This document shows, in pieces, positions 15,249-22,926 of a stretch of 53,106 bases of DNA. A program made the position numbers and the translations under genes. The number at the start of each line of letters is the position of its first letter. Position 1 is the stretch's first letter. Location of the stretch: NCBI GenBank assembly GCA_029027985.1, contig CP119077.1, forward strand, positions 1 to 53,106, written 5' to 3'. The notes beneath the pieces are model-generated. The model was not told the DNA's origin. It saw nothing but the letters and a program-made list of their open reading frames with translations, and did not search any database. The DNA comes from Klebsiella aerogenes (GTDB taxonomy: Bacteria; Pseudomonadota; Gammaproteobacteria; Enterobacterales; Enterobacteriaceae).

Positions 15249-17878
15249 CGACTTCTTCCTTTCGTTGTCCTTACTGAACCGGAAGGGGTCAGTGTGACCG
15301 ACTCCCCGACTTTAAGATTGCTCAGTCTCCGGGCGGTGTAATCGCTGACAGGCATAACAACAATTTCATCATCCCGTTTTAGCAGGGCTAACGTTTCCAG
15401 CCCGCTTTTACGTTGGCCTGCATACTCAAACAGACCTTTATCAGTAGAATTATACCCTCTATGTTTCGGTATATCGAACCCTTTAAGGCGTTTTTGCTCA
15501 CGTTCATTGATATATTTTTCAGCACTACTCAGCGGTTTCTTAACCTCAGCAGGCGTTGTTATTCCTCCTGCCCCAGCCATATCCCGTCGCAGTTGATCAG
15601 CACGTTCGGCTGTTTTGTGCTCCAGCTGGTCAGAAACATTACCCTGCAGTAACACTTCACTTCCTCCGGCGATGCGAACCATACCGAGTTCGGACATTGC
15701 TCGCAGACGGTTTTTTGCTGTGGGCGGCGGCTGGCGTCCAGGTCGCGCAACGTTGGGCTTACTATGTCCTCGTTCGCCATTTGGTTCGGCTGCTCGACTT
15801 CTCCCTGTACGGGGGTCATCACTCCTTCCTGGCTGGCTTCCTGCTGTAGTAACAGCATCGCCTGTGCCAGTTCGTCTTCCGCTGCTGCTGGTTCCATATC
15901 CGTTTCCGGCATCAGCGGAGGTGCTTCGTCCTGTGAATCCTGGCTCATTTGCCCCAGTAGCATTTCCAGTGCCGCTTCGTTCTCGTCCTGCATCGGTTCG
16001 TTCTGTTCCGGCATATCTTTGTCGTCTTTGCTCATTGTCTTTTTCCTCATTCATTCGGATAAATTTTTCAATCCGATCTCTGGTTGCGTAAGGACCGACA
16101 AACCAGGATTTCTTTTCGGTGTCCCACATGGCCCCGGCTTGTCGGGCTTTGCCTCGTTGCTCAAAGGGAATGTGGATGTATTCACGTTCGCGGGCCGCTT
16201 TTTTAGTCAGAATTTGTCTCAGCTTTTCCAGTTCAGGATCGGCAAATGACACGTTCAGCTCACGCGCAGCGGCTACCGCTACGATGCGTTTTTTAAACTC
16301 AAAACTGCCGTTAACGGTGAGTTTGTCTCCGTAACGGTGTTTAGCCATAAGCAGTGCGGCATGAAGACCGTCATCTCCGGCATCGCGGGATACATCCAGA
16401 CGTTTACCACCGTCACGGATAGCACTCTCTCCCACGCGGTAAATAATCGTCCCTTCCTTCGTTACGCTGTCCGGTTTCAGTCCAGGGATACGGCCATCTT
16501 TTTTGACTTTATCGCCATGCAGAATGTTGGCCTCTTTTCGGGCCTGCTGTGCATTCCGCTGGCGTAAAGTTTTCAGCGCTTCATCATCACCACCTGCGGC
16601 TTTGAACTGCAGCCAGTCAGCCCATGTACGGCGTTTATGAATGTCATAAGCTGCCTGTCGGTCTTTTTTATAAATGGCATTTGCCCGTTCAAGTTCTTCC
16701 CCAAGTGCCTTACTTGCCAGACCATATAAATAGCGTTTATTCACGCCCGGCCCTTTCAGTAACTTGATAGCTGCTCGCTTTAACCGGCCTGACCTTTTGG
16801 CGTTTTCAATGAGGCGATCACGTTTAACCTTTGCCAGGCGCAGTGCTTCGTTACGGGCAGCTGTAAGCCGTTGCTGTTCACTCTGGTAGCGCCCGTAAAG
16901 ATCTGAGGTACTTGCCCCCTGAGAACCCAGCGGTTTGCCCTCGTAGCGTTTACCACTGTTAATCTGCATAACGGGAACATCGCCAAGGTTAACCTGTCGG
17001 TTTTCACGCATTGGAGGCGGGCGATCTCCGGGCCGCTTAACGTGTGCAGCTGAACCGAATCGCTGTTTAATCGCTTCCGGGGAAGGTCTGGAAGGTTTCG
17101 TGTCGGGTACGGAAGACTCAAACGAGCCTAATTTCTTTTCAAGCGCTGCGCGGGATAGTGAGCGATCTACAGAGCTGGCTTTTACAGCAAGGCCATCGGG
17201 ACCAGTAATAACGAATCCATTTCCTTTCTGGCGTAACTCAAGCCCATTCTGGCGCATTGCCTGATGTAACTCTTGCCAGTTAGCCGCACTCTTTAATTGA
17301 TCTGCGCACTCCCTCTTTATCCAGCCAAGCAAACTTTCTCTGCCGGAATGCCTTTCCATATCTGCCGCATTATTTTCAGATCGCGTTTTACTTGCCCGGT
17401 GATTGTCGCTTTCAAGGCCAAATTCCTTTTCGAGTGCCAGGCATACCGCTGAACGGGTTTTGTAATCGTTGTAGGGGGTATGAATGTTGTGAGTTTGTGG
17501 ATGGATTTTATTTATAGCGATATGGATATGCACATTATCAGTGTCGTAATGAACAGCACTGACACGCTGATGATCGGCATATCCCATAGCCTCGCAGATA
17601 CGTTCTTCTGCAGCGTCCAGAACCTCCTGTGACGGTTTTTCTCCAGGACGGAAGGAAATGACAAGGTGATAAGTCTTGTCGCCCTCAGAGCGCGTGTTAC
17701 GCCGCTGTGTTGGCTCTATATCATAGCGGGCTGCATCAAGAATGTTTTCCTGATGACAGTTCGTAACCTTAATAACGCCCACGCGCTCCTGTTTGCTTTG
17801 CGGGTCTTGCAGATACTTTGCAAGCTCAACAAAACTACTTTTCTTAACATTACGCATTGGGATGTGACGCGAAATCAC
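15245..17878 (-). CDS. traI: TraI relaxase (MOB-P)
   Basis: 877 residues (RP4 TraI 732). It cleaves nic and stays bound to the 5' end. The N-terminus MISRHIPMRNVKKSSF aligns residue by residue with RP4 TraI; catalytic Tyr22 (LAKY) is kept. The metal-site motif is HVHIAINK with His117 and His119, and VSAVHYDTDN precedes it. About residues 570-610 (PFEQRGKARQAGAMWD) is a copy of the domain found twice in TraC. Residues 640-720 are a low-complexity Gly/Arg/Thr linker overlapping nested traH. The C-terminal domain (LFEYAGQRKSGLETLALLKRDDE) resembles those of IncP TraI/KfrB-type proteins. It follows traJ, with a KorB site in the 28-base gap. Confidence 0.96.
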   Translation of the reverse strand: MISRHIPMRNVKKSSFVELAKYLQDPQSKQERVGVIKVTNCHQENILDAARYDIEPTQRRNTRSEGDKTYHLVISFRPGEKPSQEVLDAAEERICEAMGYADHQRVSAVHYDTDNVHIHIAINKIHPQTHNIHTPYNDYKTRSAVCLALEKEFGLESDNHRASKTRSENNAADMERHSGRESLLGWIKRECADQLKSAANWQELHQAMRQNGLELRQKGNGFVITGPDGLAVKASSVDRSLSRAALEKKLGSFESSVPDTKPSRPSPEAIKQRFGSAAHVKRPGDRPPPMRENRQVNLGDVPVMQINSGKRYEGKPLGSQGASTSDLYGRYQSEQQRLTAARNEALRLAKVKRDRLIENAKRSGRLKRAAIKLLKGPGVNKRYLYGLASKALGEELERANAIYKKDRQAAYDIHKRRTWADWLQFKAAGGDDEALKTLRQRNAQQARKEANILHGDKVKKDGRIPGLKPDSVTKEGTIIYRVGESAIRDGGKRLDVSRDAGDDGLHAALLMAKHRYGDKLTVNGSFEFKKRIVAVAAARELNVSFADPELEKLRQILTKKAAREREYIHIPFEQRGKARQAGAMWDTEKKSWFVGPYATRDRIEKFIRMNEEKDNEQRRQRYAGTERTDAGRERSGTGNATGANEPGFTGRSTSADAGNGYGTSSSGRRTGTGDAVTTAGSQPGRSDDPRTGRSRAAEPNGERGHSKPNVARPGRQPPPTAKNRLRAMSELGMVRIAGGSEVLLQGNVSDQLEHKTAERADQLRRDMAGAGGITTPAEVKKPLSSAEKYINEREQKRLKGFDIPKHRGYNSTDKGLFEYAGQRKSGLETLALLKRDDEIVVMPVSDYTARRLSNLKVGESVTLTPSGSVRTTKGRSR
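15559..16035 (-). CDS. traH: TraH, nested inside traI in another frame
   Basis: 158 residues from ATG 16035 (MSKDDKDMPEQNEP), with AGGAAA 8 bases upstream. The frame lies wholly within the 3' third of traI, as traH does in RP4. The first 90 residues are extremely acidic and Met/Gln/Glu-rich (LEMLLGQMSQDSQDEAPPLMPE), as expected for RP4 TraH, an acidic protein that stabilises the TraI-TraJ-oriT complex. The C-terminal part contains Cys pairs (CEQC and KCYCR) not expected of a random frame. Overlap with the low-complexity TraI linker makes dual coding plausible. Confidence 0.75.
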   Translation of the reverse strand: MSKDDKDMPEQNEPMQDENEAALEMLLGQMSQDSQDEAPPLMPETDMEPAAAEDELAQAMLLLQQEASQEGVMTPVQGEVEQPNQMANEDIVSPTLRDLDASRRPQQKTVCEQCPNSVWFASPEEVKCYCRVMFLTSWSTKQPNVLINCDGIWLGQEE

Positions 17879-17892
17879 GATGCCCCCTGGAT

Positions 17893-17905
17893 TTTAGCCG
17901 CTAAA
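17893..17905. promoter_or_regulatory. KorB operator between traJ and traI
   Basis: Perfect TTTAGCCGCTAAA in the 28-base gap between the traJ stop (17907) and the traI start (17878). Confidence 0.75.
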
Positions 17906-17906
17906 A

Positions 17907-18266
17907 TCATTTGCTCAGTATCCTGTCCATTACTGTGCGTAGCTCGTTTTGGGTTGACTCGATTTTTCCCAAAAGAGTTTTGATCAGCGATGCGGAAAAA
18001 TTACGGGTTCTCTCGTCATTGGAAAGCCACAACTTAAGCAATCCCCCAAGTCGGCCTAAGTCACCATTTACCCGACTCAGCTCCTGAACCTGTTCAATAT
18101 CAACCATGGATTCCACTTCATAACCCATTCCAACCTTACGCAGAAATGCAGCTGTACTCAGACCAGCGGCATCTGCGTTGCGCTTAATGATCGCTTCTTC
18201 TTCTGGCAGAACTGGCACACGAATGTGCTTGCCATGCTTACGTGTAGTTTTCACTTGTTCCGTCAT
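17907..18266 (-). CDS. traJ: TraJ, oriT-binding relaxosome protein
   Basis: 119 residues (RP4 TraJ 123). The basic N-terminus MTEQVKTTRKHGKHIRVPVLPEEEAIIKRNAD has the strand-helix build of ribbon-helix-helix DNA binders, followed by AGLSTAAFLRKVGMGYEV, typical of MobC/TraJ-type accessory proteins. TraJ binds the inverted repeat beside nic and recruits TraI. The likely target is the repeat at 18360-18375. It is first gene of the leftward relaxase operon. Confidence 0.92.
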   Translation of the reverse strand: MTEQVKTTRKHGKHIRVPVLPEEEAIIKRNADAAGLSTAAFLRKVGMGYEVESMVDIEQVQELSRVNGDLGRLGGLLKLWLSNDERTRNFSASLIKTLLGKIESTQNELRTVMDRILSK

Positions 18267-18615
18267 TTGACCTCACTCGCGGCGGTAGCCGCGTAGCCTC
18301 GCAGAGCAGGACTCCCCTTGAGAATCGAAGATGCGAATAAGGGGAGAGTAAAGTTTGATAACCTGTTTACAGGTTAGCTAACTTTACATGTCCTGCCCGG
18401 CTTTCGCCGGTGTTTACGCCAAGGAAAGTCTACACAAAGAAAAGTGGAATGTCGTGTTTTTTGGTGCAAAAATGTGGATATAACGAAAAAACGGCGTTAC
18501 TATGCCGCATACACCGGAAAACCAACGTTTTCCGGGCGGTTTACAACTGTTATCCTGCTCAAATACACACGGAAATACACAGAAATACCTCATAAATACA
18601 CACGCAGGTTATCGG
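18267..18615. other. oriT: oriT (IncP-type) with divergent traJ/traK promoters
   Basis: The nic core ATGTCCTG/CCCGGC places the nick between G18395 and C18396 on the plus strand (RP4: ATCCTG/CCCGGC). Downstream, CCAAGGAAAGTCTACAC (18419-18435) is identical to RP4 oriT. The inverted repeat AACCTG-TTTA-CAGGTT (18360-18375) beside nic is the probable TraJ site. A hairpin-like GCGGCGGTAGCCGC and CCCCTT...AAGGGG (18313-18343) lie on the traJ side. By the RP4 rule the 5' end at 18396 leads, so traKLM enters the recipient first and traC-traI last. The AT-rich right half should bind TraK. Confidence 0.95.
18360..18375. promoter_or_regulatory. inverted repeat beside nic, probable TraJ site
   Basis: AACCTG TTTA CAGGTT, a perfect 6-bp arm repeat whose edge is 20 bases from the nick site, matching the position of the TraJ-bound repeat in RP4. 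Confidence 0.75.
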
Positions 18616-19050
18616 ATGGGAAAAGACTATTTAACTGACCTACAGGAGTGGGTTAAGCAGAAAAAGGGGCTGAACGGCAAGAGTGCAAACAGCGCGAGGG
18701 TAGTCTTCCTGGCAATCCGGGAAGACGTCAAAAACGCGATTGAAGCCGGTTACTCTCTTACAACGATATGGGAACACATGCACGAAACTGGTCGTGTTAA
18801 TACCACATACGAAACTTTTCGTCGGCATGTCCGGCGATACATAGATGAGCGAAAACGTGCAGCTGCTGTCAGCGAAAGTACACCTGCTGGAGCTGCGGTA
18901 AAGAAAGAAAGCCAACAAGCCGGACCGTCACCAAAGAAAGAAAACGTGATCCCGGAGAGAACGCCGGTCAAAAGAGAGCCGCCTACGAATCCCGGCAGTC
19001 AGCTGCCAACTTTTAATTTTAATCCTGGAAAAAAGAAGGGGACTAACTAA
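18616..19050 (+). CDS. traK: TraK, oriT-binding protein
   Basis: 144 residues from ATG 18616 (MGKDYLTDLQEWVKQK); upstream codons to 18502 lie in oriT. RP4 TraK is 134 residues and bends DNA right of nic. The N-terminal 75 residues look like a DNA-binding fold (AGYSLTTIWEHMHETGRVNTTYETFRRHVRRYI). The remainder is a basic, Pro/Lys-rich tail ending FNFNPGKKKGTN. It is first gene of the rightward leader operon; its TAA overlaps the traL ATG (TAATG). Confidence 0.92.
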   Translation: MGKDYLTDLQEWVKQKKGLNGKSANSARVVFLAIREDVKNAIEAGYSLTTIWEHMHETGRVNTTYETFRRHVRRYIDERKRAAAVSESTPAGAAVKKESQQAGPSPKKENVIPERTPVKREPPTNPGSQLPTFNFNPGKKKGTN

Positions 19051-19835
19051 TGCCTACTGCAGACAAAAATAAAAAACAAAGTGAAGCTGAATCAGTGCCG
19101 GTACGCCATGCTGTTCACAGCGCCCAGCAAGGAAAAGGTGGTTGTGGTAAATCCGTTAGTACCGCTTTGCTGGGAATGTACAAGATTAGCAAAGGTGAAC
19201 TACCGCTGTGCATCGATACCGATCCGCTCAATCCGACATTCTCTAATTATGAAAAACTGAACGTCCGACAGCTGAACATCATGGAAGGTGATGAAATTAA
19301 TCAGCGCAAACTGGATACCCTCATCCAGTGGATTGATGAAGCCGGTGACAGGGACGTTATTATCGATAACGGCGCTCCGTCATTTATTCCGTTATCAAGT
19401 TATATGATTAGCCAGCAAATCCCCGCCCTGCTTTATGAAATGGGTAAACAGCTTGTCATTCATATCTCGATTGTGGGGGGGCAGGCACATGATTACACCG
19501 TCGAGGGGTTCAAGGCCATGGTGGAGCAGTATCCGTCAGAAACCCGTTTTGTTGTCTGGCTTAACCCGTATTGGGGCGCGGTGGAATCCGATCAGGGAGT
19601 GCCATTCGAAGAATCAGAAGCGTACCTGGTGAATAAAGACAAGGTGGATGCGCTTATCCGGTTGCCTACGCTCAAAAAAGAGTTACACGGCCAGGACTTT
19701 GCCGACATGCTGGAAAACTACAAGACCTTCGATGAGGCCATTGAAGATAAATCATTATCTATTATGGTTCGCCAGCGTCTGAAACAGGTTCGCGCCCTTG
19801 TTTTCGAACAGCTTGATTTAGCAACGGTGATCTGA
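19050..19835 (+). CDS. traL: TraL, ParA/MinD-like ATPase
   Basis: 261 residues (RP4 TraL 241). A deviant Walker A AQQGKGGCGKSVSTALLG lies near residues 27-44; later motifs are CIDTDPLNP near 60 and VIIDNGAPS near 105. It belongs to the ParA family but lacks the partition partner arrangement; in RP4 it is dispensable. Start and stop both overlap neighbours (TAATG with traK, TGATG with traM), so the three genes are translationally coupled. Confidence 0.92.
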   Translation: MPTADKNKKQSEAESVPVRHAVHSAQQGKGGCGKSVSTALLGMYKISKGELPLCIDTDPLNPTFSNYEKLNVRQLNIMEGDEINQRKLDTLIQWIDEAGDRDVIIDNGAPSFIPLSSYMISQQIPALLYEMGKQLVIHISIVGGQAHDYTVEGFKAMVEQYPSETRFVVWLNPYWGAVESDQGVPFEESEAYLVNKDKVDALIRLPTLKKELHGQDFADMLENYKTFDEAIEDKSLSIMVRQRLKQVRALVFEQLDLATVI

Positions 19836-20275
19836 TGGATGATAAGACGGAAGAACTCATTGCGCTCATTGCTAAAAAGCATGGTATAGCACTGGATGAA
19901 ACCGATCCGATTATGGTCGTTCCTACCCTGCTTCGGTATTTGCTGGATGAAAGCCAGGAGAAACAGGGAGAAATTCTGGATGAGTTTAAATCCGAGCTAC
20001 AAAGCGCCCTGATGCAATGGGATTACAGCGCGAAGGATAAGGCTGACCGTATCCTTAACGCCGCGCTAAAGGCCAATACGGAAGTAATGGAGCGTGTTTT
20101 GACATCTGCAGCTACAGAAACCGCTGTCATAATCAGAAAAGAAGTTCAGGACGAGATCAGAAAATCGCGGTCGCACATAGAAGGGGCAAGAAAACTTGCC
20201 ATGATGAATATGGCGGCGGCGGTGATCACCTTAATGGCTGCAGCCGTCGCATTCATTGCAACATTTTACAAGTGA
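19835..20275 (+). CDS. traM: TraM
   Basis: 146 residues (RP4 TraM 145). The N-terminal half is acidic and helical. Residues 60-120 form a likely coiled coil (QSALMQWDYSAKDKADRILNAALKANTEVMERV), and the C-terminus is a single membrane segment (MNMAAAVITLMAAAVAFIATFYK). TraM increases transfer frequency in RP4; the mechanism is unknown. Last of the coupled leader genes. Confidence 0.88.
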   Translation: MDDKTEELIALIAKKHGIALDETDPIMVVPTLLRYLLDESQEKQGEILDEFKSELQSALMQWDYSAKDKADRILNAALKANTEVMERVLTSAATETAVIIRKEVQDEIRKSRSHIEGARKLAMMNMAAAVITLMAAAVAFIATFYK

Positions 20276-20277
20276 CT

Positions 20278-20304
20278 ATTAGCCGCTAACTTTTAGCGGC
20301 TAAA
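20278..20304. promoter_or_regulatory. KorB operator plus adjacent imperfect copy
   Basis: Perfect TTTAGCGGCTAAA at 20292-20304 and an imperfect ATTAGCCGCTAAC at 20278-20290, both just after the traM stop and before the small gene at 20326. Confidence 0.7.
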
Positions 20305-20325
20305 AAATCCTGGGAGAATAGTTAA

Positions 20326-20559
20326 ATGCAAAACGTGTCAATGATGGAAGAAACACTGCGTAAAATGAGAAAACATGGTAGCCAGACTATCGAAGTAACA
20401 CAGTCTTTGGAAGCCTTTGGCCGCTATAAATCCCGCCCTGCTTTCCAGGACTGGATCTACCGTTTGAAGAAAGGCGAACGCTTACCACGGGGCCGTTACT
20501 TTGTAGGCAAAAAACCAGGTCGCCCATTTCAAATCATCGACGAGGTTCTTTACCGTTAG
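20326..20559 (+). CDS. small basic protein downstream of traM
   Basis: 77 residues, ATG 20326 after GGGAGA. Basic throughout, with RLKKGERLPRGRYFVGKKPGRPFQ, a run of Arg/Lys/Gly that includes an AT-hook-like GRP motif, so nucleic-acid binding is likely. Flanked by KorB sites at 20292 and 20617. Not recognised by name; it may correspond to one of the unnamed reading frames after traM in IncP plasmids. Confidence 0.6.
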   Translation: MQNVSMMEETLRKMRKHGSQTIEVTQSLEAFGRYKSRPAFQDWIYRLKKGERLPRGRYFVGKKPGRPFQIIDEVLYR

Positions 20560-20616
20560 TGAGCTATTTTTGTTACCCTGTAGGTCCGGTGTAGTGACAA
20601 CGTAACGAAAATTAAT

Positions 20617-20629
20617 TTTAGCGGCTAAA
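20617..20629. promoter_or_regulatory. KorB operator
   Basis: Perfect TTTAGCGGCTAAA 58 bases after the stop at 20559, at the left edge of the gene-free stretch 20560-20891. Confidence 0.7.
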
Positions 20630-20689
20630 ATTGGCGGGTTTTGTTTAGCTAAAAGATATTGCATTATCGCACTTGATGTTATATGTTTA

Positions 20690-20840
20690 CTTCACGGTCT
20701 GGCGAGGTTTAGGCAACCTCCCTGTAAGGCGGGAAAGCGGAATGCAGCCTATGTAGTCGGATCGCGAAGTTTGTTGTAGCGTGCCTTATCGCCAACCGGC
20801 CTGAACCCCGTTTATCGGGGTTTCGCTGTTTTTGGGGGGT
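20690..20840 (+). ncRNA. possible structured RNA with terminator
   Basis: A gene-free stretch of about 150 bases shows ordered short inverted repeats: GAGGTT-TAGGC-AACCTC near 20703-20719, then GGCGGGAAAGCGG and AACCGGCC segments, ending at AACCCCG-TTTAT-CGGGGTT (20804-20822) followed by a T-rich run. It has the look of a small terminated RNA and recalls phage/plasmid C4-type antisense RNAs. No promoter was proven. Low confidence. Confidence 0.35.
20804..20834 (+). terminator. rightward terminator
   Basis: AACCCCG/CGGGGTT stem of 7 bp, loop TTTAT, then TCGCTGTTTTT. Confidence 0.7.
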
Positions 20841-20854
20841 AGGAATTGTTGCGG

Positions 20855-20881
20855 AAAAAAAATCCCCGCATGACGGGGATT
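20855..20881 (-). terminator. leftward terminator after kfrC
   Basis: AATCCCCG/CGGGGATT stem with a CATGA loop; on the minus strand it is followed by eight or more T. It ends the vbhA-fic-kfrC transcript. Confidence 0.85.
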
Positions 20882-20891
20882 CTGTAGCTGA

Positions 20892-21572
20892 TCAAGTTAT
20901 TGTTCTTGTAAGGCTCAGACCATTCCCTTTACTTAGTGATGGAGCCTGCTCTCTTTGTAGCTTTTCTTTCTGTTCTTTCGCCTGCTTCCGCATGAGATTC
21001 TCATGCGCTCGCTGTGCGGCCCGCATTTCATCCCATCCTTCGGCAAGCTCTGGTTTATCATGCCGCACTTTGGCCGTCGCCAGTTCGTGTATACGCGGGC
21101 CATGTAACCCCATCCCGTCATGAATCTCTTTGACAGTTTCCAGCCGGTTCTGCAGGCGACTCAGCAATGACTGTTGTTGTTGTACCTGCGACTGCCATTT
21201 TGCCTTCTGGCCGGGCAGAGCCAAAAACCCAGGCTGACGACTCATCATCTGCTGCAGAACCGCCTCCTGCTTGTCTATCAGCGATTCCAGCCGGTTTTCA
21301 AGGTTTTCTGCCTGCGTTTCTTTATCCGCTACTGCCGCCTCTACCGCATCCTTATATTCCTGCTCGATGTTACCGGCGTCAGTTTGCGAATCCTGTAAAT
21401 GGGATGGGTCATTGATCAACTGCTGCTGCTCGTCATGCAGCTGCTGTACCTGTTCCTGGATATTTACAGCTTCCGACTCTGCGATAAGATCAGGTTTAAT
21501 ATCAGGCTGCTGACGAGGGGGGGAGATATCCCGGACCGCGCCGGGATTTTTAAATGGGGTAGTTGGCTTCAT
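20892..21572 (-). CDS. kfrC: KfrC-like plasmid stability protein
   Basis: 226 residues (KfrC of RK2 is about 355). A long Gln/Glu-rich coiled-coil protein: residues 35-160 are almost all heptad-like helix (QEQVQQLHDEQQQLIND). The later region carries GFLALPGQKAKWQSQVQQQQ and ETVKEIHDGMGLHGPRIHELATAKVRHD, the pattern I associate with IncP KfrC. The tail is SLSKGNGLSLTRTIT. KfrC is linked to IncP plasmid stability, possibly through filament formation by coiled coils. Last gene of the leftward vbhA-fic-kfrC unit. Confidence 0.75.
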   Translation of the reverse strand: MKPTTPFKNPGAVRDISPPRQQPDIKPDLIAESEAVNIQEQVQQLHDEQQQLINDPSHLQDSQTDAGNIEQEYKDAVEAAVADKETQAENLENRLESLIDKQEAVLQQMMSRQPGFLALPGQKAKWQSQVQQQQSLLSRLQNRLETVKEIHDGMGLHGPRIHELATAKVRHDKPELAEGWDEMRAAQRAHENLMRKQAKEQKEKLQREQAPSLSKGNGLSLTRTIT

Positions 21573-21593
21573 CCGGGACTCCTACGCTATTCG

Positions 21594-22607
21594 CTATCTG
21601 GAGAACTTCCGGCCCTGCTTCTCTGTGGCTGCTGCTACCTGAGCTTTACCGGAAGTCTGGTCATACGAAATACTCTTTTCCGTACCTACTTCTGGCAGTT
21701 TATCGAAATTTTGGCGATCATGCTTGAAAATCTGCTTACCTACCTGCTGATATACTGATTGTTTATCTGCGTGTAAAATCGGCCCATTATAAGAGCTGGC
21801 TTTATCCGGCCCCTTGGACAGATAAAGCGGGTAAATACCTGGCTTTATGCTGCCCGCTTTATCAACGTTGTCATTTTTCCATTTGCCTGCTTCTTCGCTT
21901 TGCAGCACGCGCTGGCCGTTCATGACAAGAACACGCTGTTTGCTCATGTCGGTGTTACTCCTGGTGTTATCGTCAACCGTCTGTGTCGGGATAGGGCTGA
22001 CTGCTATTTTTATAATGTCAGCAAGCATGGATGAATCTGCGTTGATAACGGCCACGTCACGCGCAAGATACAGTTTTCTCCTTGCATCATCATCTGCTGC
22101 CACCATAGACCAGTCCAGGTTCATACCGGCATTTAATGCCAGGTCTGACGTGAACTGTCTCAGCGTCCGGCTGTTTCCTTCCCTGAATGGATGCAAAGCA
22201 TCCAACTCGCCGTAATAATGCCCTAGACGCTCTGAAAATTTTTCGGGGTCCATTCCATGAAAGAATTGCTCTTTCTCCATGGAGAGAAAAAGTTTACTCA
22301 GCTCCGGTTCAATGTAGGCTGAATCAGCGTACATCACCTGATTACCCAAACGCTCTTTGACCATCATCCCGGTATTTTCCCGGAATTCACCGGCCCACGG
22401 ATAAATGCCGTTAAAAATGCGTTTGTGAGTTTCTTTTAGGCGCTGCTTGTCGAAAGGACCAATGATAGGGCTTTCTTCCAGCTGCGATAAGTTAAGCGCT
22501 ACTGTGTCGCGCTCAAACTCTTCAAGCTGTTTTTTATCCCTGATCCCAGCGTTGTTGATAAGGGTATCAGTACCCGGATACAGATACGGGTCTTTTTTGT
22601 CGCTCAT
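21594..22607 (-). CDS. Fic-domain AMPylase fused to a KfrB domain
   Basis: 337 residues in two parts. Residues 1-205 are a Fic fold: YPWAGEFRE near 69 and the active-site motif HPFREGNSRT at 139-148 (canonical HxFx[DE]GNxR), with the catalytic His present. Fic enzymes transfer AMP from ATP to target proteins; the VbhT class poisons gyrase and topoisomerase IV. Residues 217-337 are a KfrB-type domain (RVLVMNGQRVLQ ... GIYPLYLSKGPDKASSYNG ... VYQQVG), related to the protein at 5454-5918. The start overlaps the VbhA-like antitoxin gene by 4 bases. VbhT has a secretion-signal domain where this protein has KfrB, so a role linked to conjugation or partition is possible. Confidence 0.88.
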   Translation of the reverse strand: MSDKKDPYLYPGTDTLINNAGIRDKKQLEEFERDTVALNLSQLEESPIIGPFDKQRLKETHKRIFNGIYPWAGEFRENTGMMVKERLGNQVMYADSAYIEPELSKLFLSMEKEQFFHGMDPEKFSERLGHYYGELDALHPFREGNSRTLRQFTSDLALNAGMNLDWSMVAADDDARRKLYLARDVAVINADSSMLADIIKIAVSPIPTQTVDDNTRSNTDMSKQRVLVMNGQRVLQSEEAGKWKNDNVDKAGSIKPGIYPLYLSKGPDKASSYNGPILHADKQSVYQQVGKQIFKHDRQNFDKLPEVGTEKSISYDQTSGKAQVAAATEKQGRKFSR

Positions 22608-22801
22608 GCCTGGTGTTGTTTTGCACGTTGAGCATGATATTCGAATATCTCCGCTCTACCCTGCTCGTAAGTAATTTCACCGGCAATGATGCGTTGTTTG
22701 ATACCTTCATAAAGGGGGGTTCCGCTAGGGTCCATACCTTCCAGCCTCAGACTGGCCTCAGCTTTTTCAAATCCTCTTGCCCTGACTGAACTGTTTGACA
22801 T
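22604..22801 (-). CDS. VbhA-like antitoxin of Fic
   Basis: 65 residues. The inhibitory motif [S/T]xxxE[G/N] of class I Fic antitoxins is present as SLRLEGMDPS (about residues 17-26): Ser, three residues, Glu-Gly. The Glu of this motif blocks ATP in the Fic active site. The rest is a short helical domain (YEQGRAEIFEYHAQRAKQHQ) typical of VbhA. It precedes and overlaps the fic gene, so antitoxin is made first. The promoter at about 22817-22854 carries a KorB operator and a half-matching KorA site. Confidence 0.88.
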   Translation of the reverse strand: MSNSSVRARGFEKAEASLRLEGMDPSGTPLYEGIKQRIIAGEITYEQGRAEIFEYHAQRAKQHQA

Positions 22802-22821
22802 GGCCCCTCCGGTTAATTTTT

Positions 22822-22854
22822 GTTTAGCTATATTATAATATTTTAGCCGCTAAA
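22822..22854. promoter_or_regulatory. vbhA-fic-kfrC promoter with KorB operator
   Basis: Perfect TTTAGCCGCTAAA at 22842-22854; a KorA-like GTTTAGCTATAT at 22822-22833 has a decayed right arm. Together they mark a Kor-regulated start just upstream of the antitoxin. Confidence 0.7.
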
Positions 22855-22880
22855 ATCATGCAATACTGCAAATTACTTAA

Positions 22881-22905
22881 AAAAAAATCCCGCGACTGCG
22901 GGATT
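22881..22905 (-). terminator. terminator after korB
   Basis: AATCCCGC/GCGGGATT stem with a GACT loop, followed on the minus strand by a long T run. It ends the korA-incC-korB transcript. Confidence 0.85.
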
Positions 22906-22926
22906 CTGAGCGGAAATTGATACCTT

